A stretch of 64,000 bases of DNA from Edaphovirga cremea (GCF_003332275.1 NZ_QOVA01000001.1:372001-436000), one strand, 5' to 3'. Positions 40,052 to 51,049 are shown, counted from the stretch's first letter. Numbers and translations: made by a program. Notes: generated by a model not told the origin, from the letters alone.

Positions 40052-41626
40052 ATGTTTGATTTAGTCGAACTGTCACGTTTACAGTTTGCTTTAACGGCCA
40101 TGTACCATTTTCTGTTTGTCCCATTAACGCTAGGTATGGCGTTTCTGTTGGCAATAATGGAAACCGTATATGTTCTTTCTGGCAAACAAATCTATAAAGA
40201 TATGACCAAATTCTGGGGCAAGTTGTTTGCAATCAACTTTGCACTCGGAGTCGCCACGGGTTTAACCATGGAGTTCCAATTCGGGACTAACTGGTCTTAT
40301 TTTTCCCATTACGTCGGTGATATCTTCGGTGCGCCGTTAGCTATCGAAGGTTTGATGGCGTTCTTCCTTGAATCCACTCTGGTCGGCCTGTTCTTCTTTG
40401 GATGGGATCGCCTGAGCAAGATTCAGCACATGGCAGTGACGTGGTTTGTAGCCCTCGGCTCCAACCTGTCAGCTTTGTGGATCCTGGTCGCCAACGGCTG
40501 GATGCAGAACCCTATCGCTTCTGATTTCAACTTCGAAACCATGCGTATGGAGATGTTGAGTTTCTCAGAGCTGGTTCTTAACCCGGTTGCACAGGTGAAG
40601 TTCGTTCACACTGTTGCGGCGGGCTATTGCACCGGTGCAATGTTTGTTCTGGGTATCAGCGCATACTATCTGCTCAAAGGCCGTGATGTTGCCTTTGCCA
40701 AACGCTCTTTCGCCATTGCTGCAAGTTTTGGTATGGCTGCCGTCCTCTCCGTTATCGTGCTGGGTGATGAATCCGGTTATGAAATGGGTGACGTGCAGAA
40801 AACCAAGCTGGCTGCGATTGAAGCTGAGTGGGAGACCCAACCGGCTCCGGCCTCCTTTACCCTGATTGGCTTCCCTAATCAGGAGACTATGGAGAACCGG
40901 TTCGCTATCAAGATTCCTTTTGCGCTGGGTATTATTGCGACGCGTTCGCTTGACACTCAGGTCATCGGGTTGAGAGATCTGATGGCTCAGCACCAGGTTC
41001 GTATCCGTAACGGGATGAAAGCCTACCAATTGCTGGAAGAACTGCGCTCGGGGAATACCGATCCTGCTGTTCGTGAAGCCTTCAACAACTCCAAACAGGA
41101 TCTGGGCTACGGTATGTTGCTCAAGCGCTACACTGATAAAGTCAGTGATGCGACTGAAGAACAGATTCAGCTAGCGACCAAAGATTCAATTCCGCGCGTT
41201 GCACCGCTTTACTTCTCCTTCCGTATCATGGTTGCCTGCGGCATCCTGATGCTGGGGATTATCGGTCTCTCGTTCCTTAGCGTCATCCGCGGTCGCATTG
41301 GCCAGAAAAAATGGCTGCTCCGTGCTGCATTGTTTGGTATTCCATTACCGTGGATTGCAGCGGAAGCAGGTTGGTTTGTGGCTGAATATGGCCGTCAACC
41401 CTGGGCAATTGGTGAGGTTCTGCCCACTGCGGTAGCAACGTCATCCCTGAGTACGGGCGATGTTCTGTTCTCGATGGGGTTGATTTGCGGTCTGTATACG
41501 TTGTTCCTGATTGCTGAAATGTACCTGATGTTCAAGTTTGCGCGTCTGGGGCCAAGCAGCCTGAAAACTGGCCGCTATCACTATGAACAGCCAGCTGCAA
41601 CTCTGCAGCCGCAGCCAGCACGGTAA
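40052..41626 (+). CDS. cydA: Cytochrome bd-I ubiquinol oxidase subunit I
   Basis: 524 residues (E. coli 522), polytopic. Haem-ligand histidine in [12 protein letters not shown], quinol-loop region after [18 protein letters not shown], and the GRQPW motif in [15 protein letters not shown]. It is the haem b558/b595/d subunit of the high-affinity terminal oxidase. A GAGGAGC ribosome site precedes the ATG. Confidence 0.98.
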   Translation: MFDLVELSRLQFALTAMYHFLFVPLTLGMAFLLAIMETVYVLSGKQIYKDMTKFWGKLFAINFALGVATGLTMEFQFGTNWSYFSHYVGDIFGAPLAIEGLMAFFLESTLVGLFFFGWDRLSKIQHMAVTWFVALGSNLSALWILVANGWMQNPIASDFNFETMRMEMLSFSELVLNPVAQVKFVHTVAAGYCTGAMFVLGISAYYLLKGRDVAFAKRSFAIAASFGMAAVLSVIVLGDESGYEMGDVQKTKLAAIEAEWETQPAPASFTLIGFPNQETMENRFAIKIPFALGIIATRSLDTQVIGLRDLMAQHQVRIRNGMKAYQLLEELRSGNTDPAVREAFNNSKQDLGYGMLLKRYTDKVSDATEEQIQLATKDSIPRVAPLYFSFRIMVACGILMLGIIGLSFLSVIRGRIGQKKWLLRAALFGIPLPWIAAEAGWFVAEYGRQPWAIGEVLPTAVATSSLSTGDVLFSMGLICGLYTLFLIAEMYLMFKFARLGPSSLKTGRYHYEQPAATLQPQPAR

Positions 41627-41640
41627 ACAGGAGTCCACTT

Positions 41641-42780
41641 ATGTTTGATTATGAAGTATTACGGTTTATATGGTGGATACTGATTGGCGTACTGCTGATT
41701 GGCTTCGCTGTGACCGACGGTTTCGATATGGGCGTAGGTATTTTAATGCGCGTCATTGGTAAAACGGATACCGATCGCCGGGTGATGATCAACAGTATCG
41801 CTCCGCACTGGGATGGTAACCAGGTTTGGCTGATAACCGCAGGTGGCGCACTGTTTGCTGCGTGGCCGATGGTTTACGCCGCCGCTTTCTCTGGTTTCTA
41901 TATTGCAATGATCCTGGTGTTGGCTGCGTTGTTCTTCCGTCCGGTCGGTTTCGATTACCGTTCAAAACTGGAAAACAGTCGCTGGCGTAACACGTGGGAC
42001 TGGGGCATTTTCATCGGTAGTTTTGTTCCTGCCGTGGTCTTCGGTGTGGCGTTCGGTAACCTGTTACAAGGTGTACCTTTCCACGTTGATGAGTATCTGC
42101 GCCTGTTCTACACCGGTAATTTCTTCCAACTGCTGAACCCATTTGGCCTGTTGGCGGGGATTGTCAGCCTGACTATGCTGGTTACGCAGGGTGCAACGTA
42201 TCTGCAAATGCGTACGGTGGGTGAATTGCATCTGCGTTCACGCGGTGCGGCCCAGGTATCCGCACTGGTCATGATGATTTGTTTCCTTCTTGCCGGTATC
42301 TGGCTGGTGAAAGGTATCGATGGCTTCGTGGTAACGTCAGTGTTGAATACGGCTGCGGAATCCAACCCGCTGCGTAAGGAAGTTGCCCATCAGGCTGGTG
42401 CATGGCTGATCAACTACAACAAGTTCCCGATTCTGTGGGCCCTGCCTGCATTGGGTGTTGTACTGCCGCTGTTCACTATTCTGCTGTCGCGTCTTGAGAG
42501 AGGGGCTCTGGCTTTCCTGACCTCTTCACTGACTATCGCCTGCGTCATACTGACTGCCGGGATCACCATGTTCCCATTCGTTATGCCGTCAAGCACGGTA
42601 CCGAACGTCAGTTTGACTATGTGGGATGCGACATCAAGCTTGTTGACGCTGAAAGTCATGACCATTGTGGCCATCATTTTCGTTCCAATCGTTTTGGCGT
42701 ACACCTGCTGGTCTTACTACAAGATGTTTGGTCGTCTCGACAAGACTTTCATCGAAGAAAACAAACATTCACTGTACTAA
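41641..42780 (+). CDS. cydB: Cytochrome bd-I ubiquinol oxidase subunit II
   Basis: 379 residues, as in E. coli. Hydrophobic throughout; starts MFDYEVLRFIWWILIGVLLI with TDGFDMGVG following, and includes NSIAPHWDGNQVWLITAGGA. It pairs with CydA. It begins 14 bases after cydA. Confidence 0.98.
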   Translation: MFDYEVLRFIWWILIGVLLIGFAVTDGFDMGVGILMRVIGKTDTDRRVMINSIAPHWDGNQVWLITAGGALFAAWPMVYAAAFSGFYIAMILVLAALFFRPVGFDYRSKLENSRWRNTWDWGIFIGSFVPAVVFGVAFGNLLQGVPFHVDEYLRLFYTGNFFQLLNPFGLLAGIVSLTMLVTQGATYLQMRTVGELHLRSRGAAQVSALVMMICFLLAGIWLVKGIDGFVVTSVLNTAAESNPLRKEVAHQAGAWLINYNKFPILWALPALGVVLPLFTILLSRLERGALAFLTSSLTIACVILTAGITMFPFVMPSSTVPNVSLTMWDATSSLLTLKVMTIVAIIFVPIVLAYTCWSYYKMFGRLDKTFIEENKHSLY

Positions 42781-42792
42781 GGAGCAAATAGC

Positions 42793-42909
42793 ATGTGGTA
42801 TTTTGCCTGGATTCTCGGAACACTGCTTGCTTGTGCCTTCGGTATCATTACCGCTCTGGCGTTCGAGCACAGTGAAGCGAATAAAGCAGCAGCAGAAGAC
42901 AGTAAGTAA
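42793..42909 (+). CDS. cydX: Cytochrome bd-I small subunit CydX
   Basis: 38 residues, MWYFAWILGTLLACAFGIIT then ALAFEHSEANKAAAEDSK; E. coli CydX has 37 and nearly the same helix. A GGAGC ribosome site lies between the cydB stop and the ATG. It stabilises the oxidase haems. The stop overlaps the ybgE start by one base. Confidence 0.95.
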   Translation: MWYFAWILGTLLACAFGIITALAFEHSEANKAAAEDSK

Positions 42910-43202
42910 TGAGTGCACTGTCAGATAAGTTATATGACGTCGTAGACAAGGGCCCCTTGCGGGCCCTTTCCCTGGTCATGGCATTGGTGCTAACGGGGTG
43001 TATTTTCTGGGATCCAACGCCTTTTGCCTCCCGGACCAGCCAACTGGAAACCTGGCAGGGGCTACTGATGATCTGGGCTGTCTGTAGTGGAATTATTCAC
43101 GGCTTCGGTTTTCGCCCGAAACGTGCAATATGGCGCGCTTTTTTCGCACCGCTCCCTGCGATGGTCATTCTTGCTGCAATGTTGATCTACTTTATCGCTT
43201 AA
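42909..43202 (+). CDS. ybgE: Cyd operon protein YbgE
   Basis: 97 residues, three hydrophobic segments, matching E. coli YbgE in length and position (LRALSLVMALVLTGCIFWDP). Its role in the operon is unsettled. The one-base overlap with cydX implies co-translation. Confidence 0.93.
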   Translation: MSALSDKLYDVVDKGPLRALSLVMALVLTGCIFWDPTPFASRTSQLETWQGLLMIWAVCSGIIHGFGFRPKRAIWRAFFAPLPAMVILAAMLIYFIA

Positions 43203-43219
43203 GATTTTTATCATTCCTC

Positions 43220-43247
43220 TATGGGCCATTCAGGCCCATAATTATTT
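43220..43247 (+). terminator. Terminator-like hairpin after ybgE
   Basis: Arms tatgggcc (43220-43227) and ggcccata (43233-43240) are followed by attatttt. It probably ends or attenuates the cyd transcript before ybgC. Confidence 0.55.
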
Positions 43248-43328
43248 TCGCTCAAACCGCACAACCCATTCCAAACCTTAACTCTCTTGCGTATAGTAGC
43301 CACGTTAAATTGCATTACGGGATGTAGA

Positions 43329-44416
<1,088 letters not shown>

Positions 44417-44428
44417 GTAGGGGGTAGC

Positions 44429-44854
44429 ATGGCTCGAGTACGTCGTGGTCGTCGCGAACTAAAATCGGAAATCAATATTGTTCCCTTACTCGACGTGTTA
44501 CTGGTGCTGTTGCTGATTTTTATGGCAACGGCCCCGATTATCACGCAGAGCGTGGAAGTTGATCTTCCGGATGCGACAGATTCAAAAACTGTGTCCAGTG
44601 ATGATAATCCTCCGGTGATTGTTGAAGTCTCCGGGGTAGGGCAGTATACCATCGTGGTGGATCACCAACGTATGGAGCAACTGCCGAGTGAGCAGGTGAT
44701 TGCTGAAGCGTCAAGCCGGATCAAGGCGAATCCGAAAACGGTGTTCCTGATCGGTGGGGCGAAAGAAGTGCCTTATGAAGAGATCATCAAGGCGCTGAAT
44801 ATGCTTCATGAGGCTGGCGTGACCTCTGTCGGGCTGATGACCCAACCGATTTAA
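44429..44854 (+). CDS. tolR: Tol-Pal system protein TolR
   Basis: 141 residues (E. coli 142). ExbD family, one membrane helix with the proton-handling aspartate in NIVPLLDVLLVLLLIFM, then a periplasmic domain ending AGVTSVGLMTQPI. It begins 12 bases after tolQ. Confidence 0.97.
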   Translation: MARVRRGRRELKSEINIVPLLDVLLVLLLIFMATAPIITQSVEVDLPDATDSKTVSSDDNPPVIVEVSGVGQYTIVVDHQRMEQLPSEQVIAEASSRIKANPKTVFLIGGAKEVPYEEIIKALNMLHEAGVTSVGLMTQPI

Positions 44855-44966
44855 TCGGTTTGTCGCAGCGAGATGGTCATTTGGAAACCCGGTTTTTGGC
44901 AGTTTCACCTCGCGGTGGCAAGCTGAAAGCCTCGTTTTTTGGAAATCCTGTTTTGGGAAATCTATT

Positions 44967-46142
44967 TTGGTAAAGACAACTGAACAAAACGATAAGCTAA
45001 AACGCGCCGTTATTGTTTCGGTCGTTCTGCACATCTTGTTGATTGGCTTTCTGATTTGGGGTTCGATGACAGAAGATACTGCCATGAGTGGTGGCGGTGG
45101 TGGCAGCTCAATTGATGCTGTTATGGTCGATCCCAATGCGATGGTGCAGCAATACAATCGCCAGCAGCAACAGCAGACTGATGCCAAGCGTGCTGAGCAG
45201 TTGCGTCAGAAAAAAGCTGAACAACAGGCTGAAGAGCTACAGCAAAAACAGGCGGCTGAGCAGCAGCGTCTGAAAGAATTGGAAAAAGAGCGTCTGCAAG
45301 CGCAAGAAGAGACACAAAAGCAGGCGCAGCAACAGGCTGAACAGCAAAAGCAGGCGGCGGAACAGCAGAAACAGGCTGAAACTGCTGCGGCGAAGGCGCG
45401 GGAACAGCAAAAACAGGCTGAGGATGCAGCTGCGAAAGCGAAAGCTGAGGCTGAAAAAGTGGCCAAAGCCCAGGCTGATGCACAGAAGAAAGCGGCAGAT
45501 GAAGCCAAGAAAGAGGCTGCGGTAGCTGCCGCCGCGAAGAAACAAGCGGAAGAAGAAACGAAGAAAGCCCAGCAGGAAGCTGCGGAAGAGGCGAAGAAAA
45601 CCGCCGCAGAAGCCAAAAAAGCCGCAGATGCAGCAGAGAAGAAAGCTGCCGCAGAGGCTGAGAAGAAGGCCGCCGCTGCCGCAGAAGCCAAAGAAGCGGC
45701 TGATGCGAAAAAGGCTGCCGCTGCAGATGCCAAGAAAAAGGCCGCTGCCGAAGCTGCAAAACAGAGTGAAGATGTGGATAACCTCTTCGGTGGTCTGGCG
45801 TCTTCACAAAATGCGCCTAAAGGTGGCAGCGGTGCTCCAGCCGGGCAGGGGACTGCCAAGAAAAGTGGTGCATCCGGGGCGGATATCAATTCTTACCTGG
45901 GGCAGATTAAAACAGCGATATCGAGTAAGTTTTACGATTCATCGATGTATGCAGGTAAAACCTGTGATCTGCGCATCAAGTTGGCACCCGATGGCATGTT
46001 GATCAGTGTTACGGCTGAAGGTGGGGATCCGGCCCTTTGTCAGGCAGCTATTGCTGCGGCCAAGCAAGCCAGAATTCCTAAACCCCCTAGCCAGGATGTT
46101 TATGAAGTGTTCAAAAACGCGCCATTGGTATTCAAACCATAG
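44967..46142 (+). CDS. tolA: Cell envelope integrity protein TolA
   Basis: 391 residues from a TTG start (VKTTEQNDKLKRAVIVSVVL follows); E. coli has 421 and starts at GTG. A single N-terminal membrane helix (about 14-34) is followed by a long Ala/Lys/Glu/Gln helical domain (about 60-280) and the globular domain III (DINSYLGQIKTAISSKFYDS to the end) that binds TolB/Pal and colicins or phage. The central domain is shorter than in E. coli. The ribosome site is weak. A 112-base gap with odd repeats separates it from tolR. Confidence 0.95.
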   Translation: MVKTTEQNDKLKRAVIVSVVLHILLIGFLIWGSMTEDTAMSGGGGGSSIDAVMVDPNAMVQQYNRQQQQQTDAKRAEQLRQKKAEQQAEELQQKQAAEQQRLKELEKERLQAQEETQKQAQQQAEQQKQAAEQQKQAETAAAKAREQQKQAEDAAAKAKAEAEKVAKAQADAQKKAADEAKKEAAVAAAAKKQAEEETKKAQQEAAEEAKKTAAEAKKAADAAEKKAAAEAEKKAAAAAEAKEAADAKKAAAADAKKKAAAEAAKQSEDVDNLFGGLASSQNAPKGGSGAPAGQGTAKKSGASGADINSYLGQIKTAISSKFYDSSMYAGKTCDLRIKLAPDGMLISVTAEGGDPALCQAAIAAAKQARIPKPPSQDVYEVFKNAPLVFKP

Positions 46143-46275
46143 ATAAGCGAGTGTCTGTTGCCTTTTTTAAGATTTGTACGATGGTAACAGCAGGGGTTTT
46201 CTAGTTTTGTGTGCATGGGTTTGTTAAAATTCTGCTAAATTATCGCGGGCATCCCGTCCGGATAAGGGAGATATG

Positions 46276-47568
46276 ATGAAGCAGGCATTTCGAGTAGCGC
46301 TAGGCTTTTTAATTTTGTGGGCATCTGTGTTGCATGCAGAAGTTCGCATTGAGATTACCCAAGGGGTCGACTCTGCGCGTCCTATTGGCGTGGTGCCTTT
46401 TAAATGGGCGGGTCCCGGTACTCCACCGGAAGATATTGGCGCAATCGTGGGTGCCGATTTACGCAACAGTGGTAAATTCAACCCCATCGATGCGGCGCGT
46501 ATGCCTCAACAGCCAGCCTCTGCTGCGGAAGTCACACCAGCAGCCTGGACTGCCCTGGGGATTGACGCAGTGGTTGTGGGTCAGATTCAGCCTGGCGCAG
46601 ACGGCAGCTATACCGTGTCTTACCAATTGGTAGATACGTCGGGTGCCCCTGGAACAGTATTGGCGCAGAATCAGTATAAAGTGACCAAACAGTGGTTGCG
46701 TTACTCTGCACATACGGCCAGCGATGAGGTTTTCGAAAAACTAACCGGTATTAAGGGCGCATTCCGTACCCGTATCGCGTATGTTGTTCAGACCAACGGC
46801 GGCCAGTTCCCGTATGAACTGCGTGTTGCGGACTATGACGGTTACAACCAATTCGTTGTTCACCGTTCACCTGAGCCACTGATGTCACTAGCCTGGTCTC
46901 CAGACGGCAGCAAAGTCGCTTACGTAACGTTTGAAAGCGGTCGTTCCGCGCTGGTGGTGCAAACCCTGGCAAATGGTGCGATCAGACAGATTGCTTCGTT
47001 CCCGCGTCACAACGGGGCTCCTGCGTTCTCTCCTGATGGCAGCAAACTGGCGTTTGCCTTGTCCAAGAGCGGCAGTCTGAATCTGTATGTGATGAATCTT
47101 GCGTCGGGTCAAATCAGTCAGGTGACTGATGGCCGTAGTAACAACACTGAACCTACCTGGTTCCCGGACAGCCAGAATCTGGCGTTCACCTCGGATCAGG
47201 GCGGTCGTCCGCAAGTGTATAAAGTGAATATTAATGGCGGTGCGCCGCAGCGTCTGACCTGGGAAGGTTCTCAGAATCAGAATGCTAACGTGAGCTCTGA
47301 TGGTAAATTCTTGATTATGGTGAGTTCCAATAGCGGATCTCAGCACATCGCCAAACAAGATCTGGAAACGGGAGCCGTTCAAGTATTAACGGACACGTTC
47401 CTGGATGAAACGCCGAGTATCGCGCCGAATGGCACCATGGTGATTTATAGCTCTACGCAAGGGCTTGGCGCCGTGTTACAACTGGTCTCGACTGATGGGC
47501 GTTTCAAAGCGCGTCTTCCGGCAACTGATGGACAGGTAAAATTTCCTGCCTGGTCGCCGTATCTGTGA
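46276..47568 (+). CDS. tolB: Tol-Pal system protein TolB
   Basis: 430 residues from the second of two adjacent ATGs, which fits E. coli length and ribosome-site spacing (AAGGGAG). A signal peptide ending LHA is followed by a mixed domain (to about 160) and a six-bladed beta-propeller with repeated SPDGSKLAF-type units. It is periplasmic and switches between TolA and Pal. Confidence 0.97.
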   Translation: MKQAFRVALGFLILWASVLHAEVRIEITQGVDSARPIGVVPFKWAGPGTPPEDIGAIVGADLRNSGKFNPIDAARMPQQPASAAEVTPAAWTALGIDAVVVGQIQPGADGSYTVSYQLVDTSGAPGTVLAQNQYKVTKQWLRYSAHTASDEVFEKLTGIKGAFRTRIAYVVQTNGGQFPYELRVADYDGYNQFVVHRSPEPLMSLAWSPDGSKVAYVTFESGRSALVVQTLANGAIRQIASFPRHNGAPAFSPDGSKLAFALSKSGSLNLYVMNLASGQISQVTDGRSNNTEPTWFPDSQNLAFTSDQGGRPQVYKVNINGGAPQRLTWEGSQNQNANVSSDGKFLIMVSSNSGSQHIAKQDLETGAVQVLTDTFLDETPSIAPNGTMVIYSSTQGLGAVLQLVSTDGRFKARLPATDGQVKFPAWSPYL

Positions 47569-47614
47569 TGCATGTGTAAATATGTATGGCAAACTATAAA
47601 AAAGGATCAAAGAG

Positions 47615-48124
47615 ATGCAACTGAACAAAGTGCTGAAAGGGCTTATGTTGGCTTTGCCAGTCCTGGCTATCGCTGCGTGTAGTTCCAACAAAAGCGCTAA
47701 CAATGACCAATCTGGTATGGGCGCTGGCACTGGTACAGAAAATGGCAGCGGCAACATGTCCTCCGACGAGCAAGCTCGTCTGCAGATGCAAGAACTGCAG
47801 AAGAACAACATCGTATACTTCGATTTCGATAAATACGATATCCGTTCTGACTTCGCTCAAATGTTAGATGCGCATGCAGCATTCCTGCGTAGCAACCCAT
47901 CATACAAAGTGACCGTTGAAGGTCATGCGGATGAACGTGGTACTCCGGAATACAACATCGCATTGGGTGAACGTCGTGCTAATGCAGTGAAAATGTATCT
48001 GCAAGGCAAGGGCGTTTCTGCTGACCAAATCTCTATCGTATCTTACGGTAAAGAAAAACCAGCTGTACTGGGCCATGACGAAGCGGCATTCGCTAAAAAC
48101 CGTCGTGCTGTTCTGGTATACTAA
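47615..48124 (+). CDS. pal: Peptidoglycan-associated lipoprotein Pal
   Basis: 169 residues (E. coli 173). Lipoprotein signal with lipobox IAAC; an Asn/Gly/Ser-rich linker; OmpA-like peptidoglycan-binding domain ([40 protein letters not shown]). Anchored in the outer membrane. It starts 46 bases after tolB. Confidence 0.98.
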   Translation: MQLNKVLKGLMLALPVLAIAACSSNKSANNDQSGMGAGTGTENGSGNMSSDEQARLQMQELQKNNIVYFDFDKYDIRSDFAQMLDAHAAFLRSNPSYKVTVEGHADERGTPEYNIALGERRANAVKMYLQGKGVSADQISIVSYGKEKPAVLGHDEAAFAKNRRAVLVY

Positions 48125-48133
48125 GAGAATCGC

Positions 48134-48928
48134 ATGAGCAGTAACTTCAGACATCACCTGTTGAGTCTGTCGTTACTGGTTGGCGTAGCGGCCCCTTGGG
48201 TCGCTACTGCCCAAGCGCCAATCAGTAATGTCGGCTCTGGCTCGGTAGAAGATCGAGTCACCCAACTGGAGCGTATTTCTAACGCTCACAGCCAGCTATT
48301 AACCCAACTTCAGCAACAACTCTCCGATTCCCAACGCGATATTGATACTCTTCGAGGGCAGATCCAGGAAAATCAGTATCAACTTAGTCAAGTCGTAGAG
48401 CGGCAGAAACAGATCTATCAGCAAATGGATAGTCTGAGTCAGGGTTCATCAAATTCCACTGCGGGTGGCGCAGCAGCGACAGACAGCGCGGGTGCCGCAG
48501 CGGCTTCCACGTCTGCTGGCGCGGCAGCGACAACGACTGCACCTGCAAGCACGGGTGACGAAAACAGCGATTACAATGCTGCCGTGTCACTGGCGCTGGA
48601 GAAGAAGCAGTATGACGAGGCGATCGCGTCTTTTCAGAGCTTCATCAAGCAGTATCCCAAATCAACTTACCAGCCAAACGCGAATTATTGGTTAGGTCAG
48701 TTGTATTACAACAAAGGTAAGAAAGACGATGCGGCGTATTACTACGCAGTGGTCGTGAAAAACTTCCCGAAATCGCCAAAAAGCTCCGATGCGATGTATA
48801 AAGTTGGGGTGATCATGCAGGATAAAGGCCAGAACGACAAAGCGAAGGCCGTCTATCAGCAGGTAATAAAACAGTACCCAAGTACTGATGCTGCCAAACA
48901 GGCGCAAAAACGTTTGTCCTCACTCTAA
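48134..48928 (+). CDS. cpoB: Cell division coordinator CpoB (YbgF)
   Basis: 264 residues (E. coli 263). Signal peptide to about residue 26, coiled-coil trimerisation region (SVEDRVTQLERISNAHSQLL onward), an Ala/Thr/Ser linker, then C-terminal TPR repeats (YNAAVSLALEKKQYDEAIAS). It links Tol-Pal with PBP1B/LpoB during septation. Confidence 0.97.
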   Translation: MSSNFRHHLLSLSLLVGVAAPWVATAQAPISNVGSGSVEDRVTQLERISNAHSQLLTQLQQQLSDSQRDIDTLRGQIQENQYQLSQVVERQKQIYQQMDSLSQGSSNSTAGGAAATDSAGAAAASTSAGAAATTTAPASTGDENSDYNAAVSLALEKKQYDEAIASFQSFIKQYPKSTYQPNANYWLGQLYYNKGKKDDAAYYYAVVVKNFPKSPKSSDAMYKVGVIMQDKGQNDKAKAVYQQVIKQYPSTDAAKQAQKRLSSL

Positions 48929-48938
48929 GCGTTTTTTG

Positions 48939-48975
48939 AGTCCAGAAATTGGTCTTTTTGCACAATTTCTGGACT
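48939..48975 (+). other. Perfect hairpin after cpoB
   Basis: Arms agtccagaaattg (48939-48951) and caatttctggact (48963-48975) form a 13-base perfect stem 10 bases after the stop. There is no T run after it, so it is not a standard terminator. Confidence 0.6.
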
Positions 48976-49022
48976 TGAGTGCGTGAAGAACCAGCAGTTA
49001 AACCCTGTTTCGGAAATTTAGG

Positions 49023-49050
49023 TTGCACTGCCCGGATAAATTAGTAATAT
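49023..49050 (+). promoter_or_regulatory. Predicted promoter of the tRNA-Lys cluster
   Basis: TTGCAC (49023-49028) and TAATAT (49045-49050) are spaced 16 bases, followed by a GC-rich discriminator (gccgccg), typical of stringently controlled stable-RNA promoters. It lies about 50 bases before the first tRNA. Confidence 0.55.
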
Positions 49051-49101
49051 ATGCCGCCGTTGCCAAGACAACTGTAAATCGTTAAGGCAGCAGGGAAATG
49101 T

Positions 49102-49177
49102 GGGTCGTTAGCTCAGTTGGTAGAGCAGTTGACTTTTAATCAATTGGTCGCAGGTTCGAATCCCGCACGACCCACCA
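49102..49177 (+). tRNA. tRNA-Lys (anticodon TTT), copy 1
   Basis: 76 bases including encoded CCA. Acceptor stem gggtcgt/acgaccc, anticodon loop cttttaa with TTT, and T-arm ggttcgaatcc. Confidence 0.97.
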
Positions 49178-49266
49178 CTTTTCCACAGGCTTGTTGGAGA
49201 AAGGGGTGAAAAGAGCAGATGGCCATCCGCTCCAGGTTCACATTTTCGCTAGTACACCACGTCAGT

Positions 49267-49342
49267 GGGTCGTTAGCTCAGTTGGTAGAGCAGTTGACTT
49301 TTAATCAATTGGTCGCAGGTTCGAATCCCGCACGACCCACCA
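49267..49342 (+). tRNA. tRNA-Lys (anticodon TTT), copy 2
   Basis: Identical in sequence to copy 1, CCA encoded. It starts 165 bases after the first copy. Confidence 0.97.
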
Positions 49343-49402
49343 TTTAATCAGGTTGGTTTTGGTTCAGCAGTATCTGATTAAGCCGTACCTTATTAAGCAA
49401 GA

Positions 49403-49618
49403 CAAGCAGTGAACCCCCGTTCTAATGCTTCGCAATACACCACATCAGTGGGTCGTTAGCTCAGTTGGTAGAGCAGTTGACTTTTAATCAATTGGTCGCA
49501 GGTTCGAATCCCGCACGACCCACCATTAATCAGGCTGGTTCTGATTAAGCAGTATCTGGTTAAACAATAGAAAGCAGTGAACCCTCCGTTCTCATGCTTC
49601 GCAGTACACCACATCAGT
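49403..49618 (+). repeat. Repeated spacer before tRNA-Lys copies 3 and 4
   Basis: The spacers before copies 3 and 4 share a 3' block of about 45 bases (gcagtgaacc ... acaccacatcagt), and the end tacaccac.tcagt is also found before copy 2. This shows the array grew by tandem duplication of tRNA plus spacer. Confidence 0.75.
49450..49525 (+). tRNA. tRNA-Lys (anticodon TTT), copy 3
   Basis: Identical to copies 1 and 2, CCA encoded. It starts 183 bases after copy 2. Confidence 0.97.
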
Positions 49619-49694
49619 GGGTCGTTAGCTCAGTTGGTAGAGCAGTTGACTTTTAATCAATTGGTCGCAGGTTCGAGTCCCGCACGACCCACCA
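49619..49694 (+). tRNA. tRNA-Lys (anticodon TTT), copy 4 with one T-loop change
   Basis: Same as the other copies except the T-loop reads ttcgagt instead of ttcgaat (A to G at about position 59). It starts 169 bases after copy 3. Confidence 0.96.
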
Positions 49695-49826
49695 TTTCAA
49701 AGATCCTCCAGATTCAAATTCCACGCGTCCCACAGAACGATATCCAAACACCTGCTCATCGCTTACCTCATTCGCCATGCGCTTAACGCACGAATTTCTC
49801 CCTAAATCAGGCGGAAACCCCCACTT

Positions 49827-49844
49827 ATTTTACTTGACTAAACA
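49827..49844 (+). promoter_or_regulatory. NadR-box-like site, distal
   Basis: ATTTTA-CTTGAC-TAAACA matches 10 of 12 positions of TGTTTA-N6-TAAACA. It is 73 bases upstream of a better box. Confidence 0.4.
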
Positions 49845-49899
49845 GATATTGCCGAATGTGACATAATTAAGGCGACATTGGCGAGGGTTTGGAGTATTT

Positions 49900-49917
49900 T
49901 GTTTAGCATACAAAACA
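49900..49917 (+). promoter_or_regulatory. NadR box upstream of nadA
   Basis: TGTTTA-GCATAC-AAAACA matches 11 of 12 positions of the NadR operator TGTTTA-N6-TAAACA. It lies 62 bases before the nadA start, where NadR repression of NAD synthesis is expected. Confidence 0.7.
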
Positions 49918-49978
49918 AATGGCGTCCTGTTGGACACACCAGACATTTTGATTCCGGGAGTAATTCTGGAAGGTTGAG

Positions 49979-51049
49979 ATGAAGAGCATGAGCGAAACAT
50001 TAGATCTGAATGCCACAGTATATCCTTTCCCGCCCAAGCCCGTCGCGCTTAATGTCGACGAAAAGCGTGCGTACCGCGAGAAAATCAAACTGTTGCTGAA
50101 AAAGCGCAATGCAGTGATCGTGGCTCACTACTATACCGATCCGGAAATTCAGTCCCTGGCTGAAGAGACTGGCGGTTGCGTAGCTGACTCGTTGGAGATG
50201 GCCCGGTTTGGAAGTACTCATCCGGCAACGACACTTTTGGTTGCTGGCGTCAGATTTATGGGTGAAACGGCAAAAATACTCAATCCCGAAAAAACAGTCC
50301 TGATGCCAACGCTCAAGGCTGAATGTTCGCTGGATCTGGGATGCCCGGAAGATGAGTTTGCGGCTTTCTGCGACAGCCATCCTGATCGTACCGTTGTGGT
50401 CTACGCCAATACGTCAGCTGCGGTTAAAGCACGCGCCGACTGGGTGGTGACATCAAGCATCGCCGTTGAGCTGATTGAACATCTGGATAGTCTGGGTGAA
50501 AAGATCATTTGGGCACCGGATCGCCATTTAGGCAATTACGTCCAGAAACAGACGGGTGCTGATGTGCTCTGCTGGCAAGGTGCCTGTATCGTTCACGATG
50601 AGTTTAAAACCCAGGCATTGAGTCAAATGAAGGCGCTGTATCCTGGCGCGGCAGTGCTGGTACACCCGGAATCACCGCAGGCGGTCGTTGATATGGCCGA
50701 TGCCGTGGGATCGACTAGTCAACTGATTCAGGCGGCCAAAAACCTGCCTAATCAGCAACTGATTGTCGCCACCGACCGCGGTATTTTTTACAAAATGCAG
50801 CAGGCATGTCCGGAAAAAGAGCTGTTCGAAGCGCCAACGGCAGGAGAGGGAGCCACGTGCCGTACTTGCGCGCATTGCCCGTGGATGGCGATGAATGGCC
50901 TTAAAGCGATTGCTGACGGCCTTGAAGAGGGTGGAGAGCGCCACGAGGTGCATGTTGATGGTGCGTTGCGTCAGAAGGCGCTGGTGCCGTTGAATCGCAT
51001 GCTGGATTTTGCCACTGAATTGAAGCTGAAAGTGAAAGGAAACGCCTAA
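49979..51049 (+). CDS. nadA: Quinolinate synthase
   Basis: 356 residues (E. coli 347). The 4Fe-4S cysteines are visible in [22 protein letters not shown] and [20 protein letters not shown]-type N-terminus is present as [19 protein letters not shown]. It condenses iminoaspartate with dihydroxyacetone phosphate. An ATG three codons in (49988) is an alternative; 49979 has GGAAGG in front. pnuC follows after 55 bases, so both may respond to NadR. Confidence 0.97.
   Translation: MKSMSETLDLNATVYPFPPKPVALNVDEKRAYREKIKLLLKKRNAVIVAHYYTDPEIQSLAEETGGCVADSLEMARFGSTHPATTLLVAGVRFMGETAKILNPEKTVLMPTLKAECSLDLGCPEDEFAAFCDSHPDRTVVVYANTSAAVKARADWVVTSSIAVELIEHLDSLGEKIIWAPDRHLGNYVQKQTGADVLCWQGACIVHDEFKTQALSQMKALYPGAAVLVHPESPQAVVDMADAVGSTSQLIQAAKNLPNQQLIVATDRGIFYKMQQACPEKELFEAPTAGEGATCRTCAHCPWMAMNGLKAIADGLEEGGERHEVHVDGALRQKALVPLNRMLDFATELKLKVKGNA

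Noticed and set aside
45121-45889. Two long low-complexity minus-strand frames rich in Ala/Phe/Cys or Leu/Arg/Gln
   Set aside because: They mirror the Ala/Lys/Glu repeat domain of tolA.
49102-49694. CRISPR-like array because of regular repeats
   Set aside because: The 76-base repeats are tRNA-Lys genes; there are no short direct repeats with unique spacers and no cas genes.
49577-49786. Plus-strand open frame of 69 codons (SLAQLVEQLTFNQLVAGSSPA)
   Set aside because: It runs through tRNA-Lys copy 4; this peptide is a well-known false translation of that tRNA.
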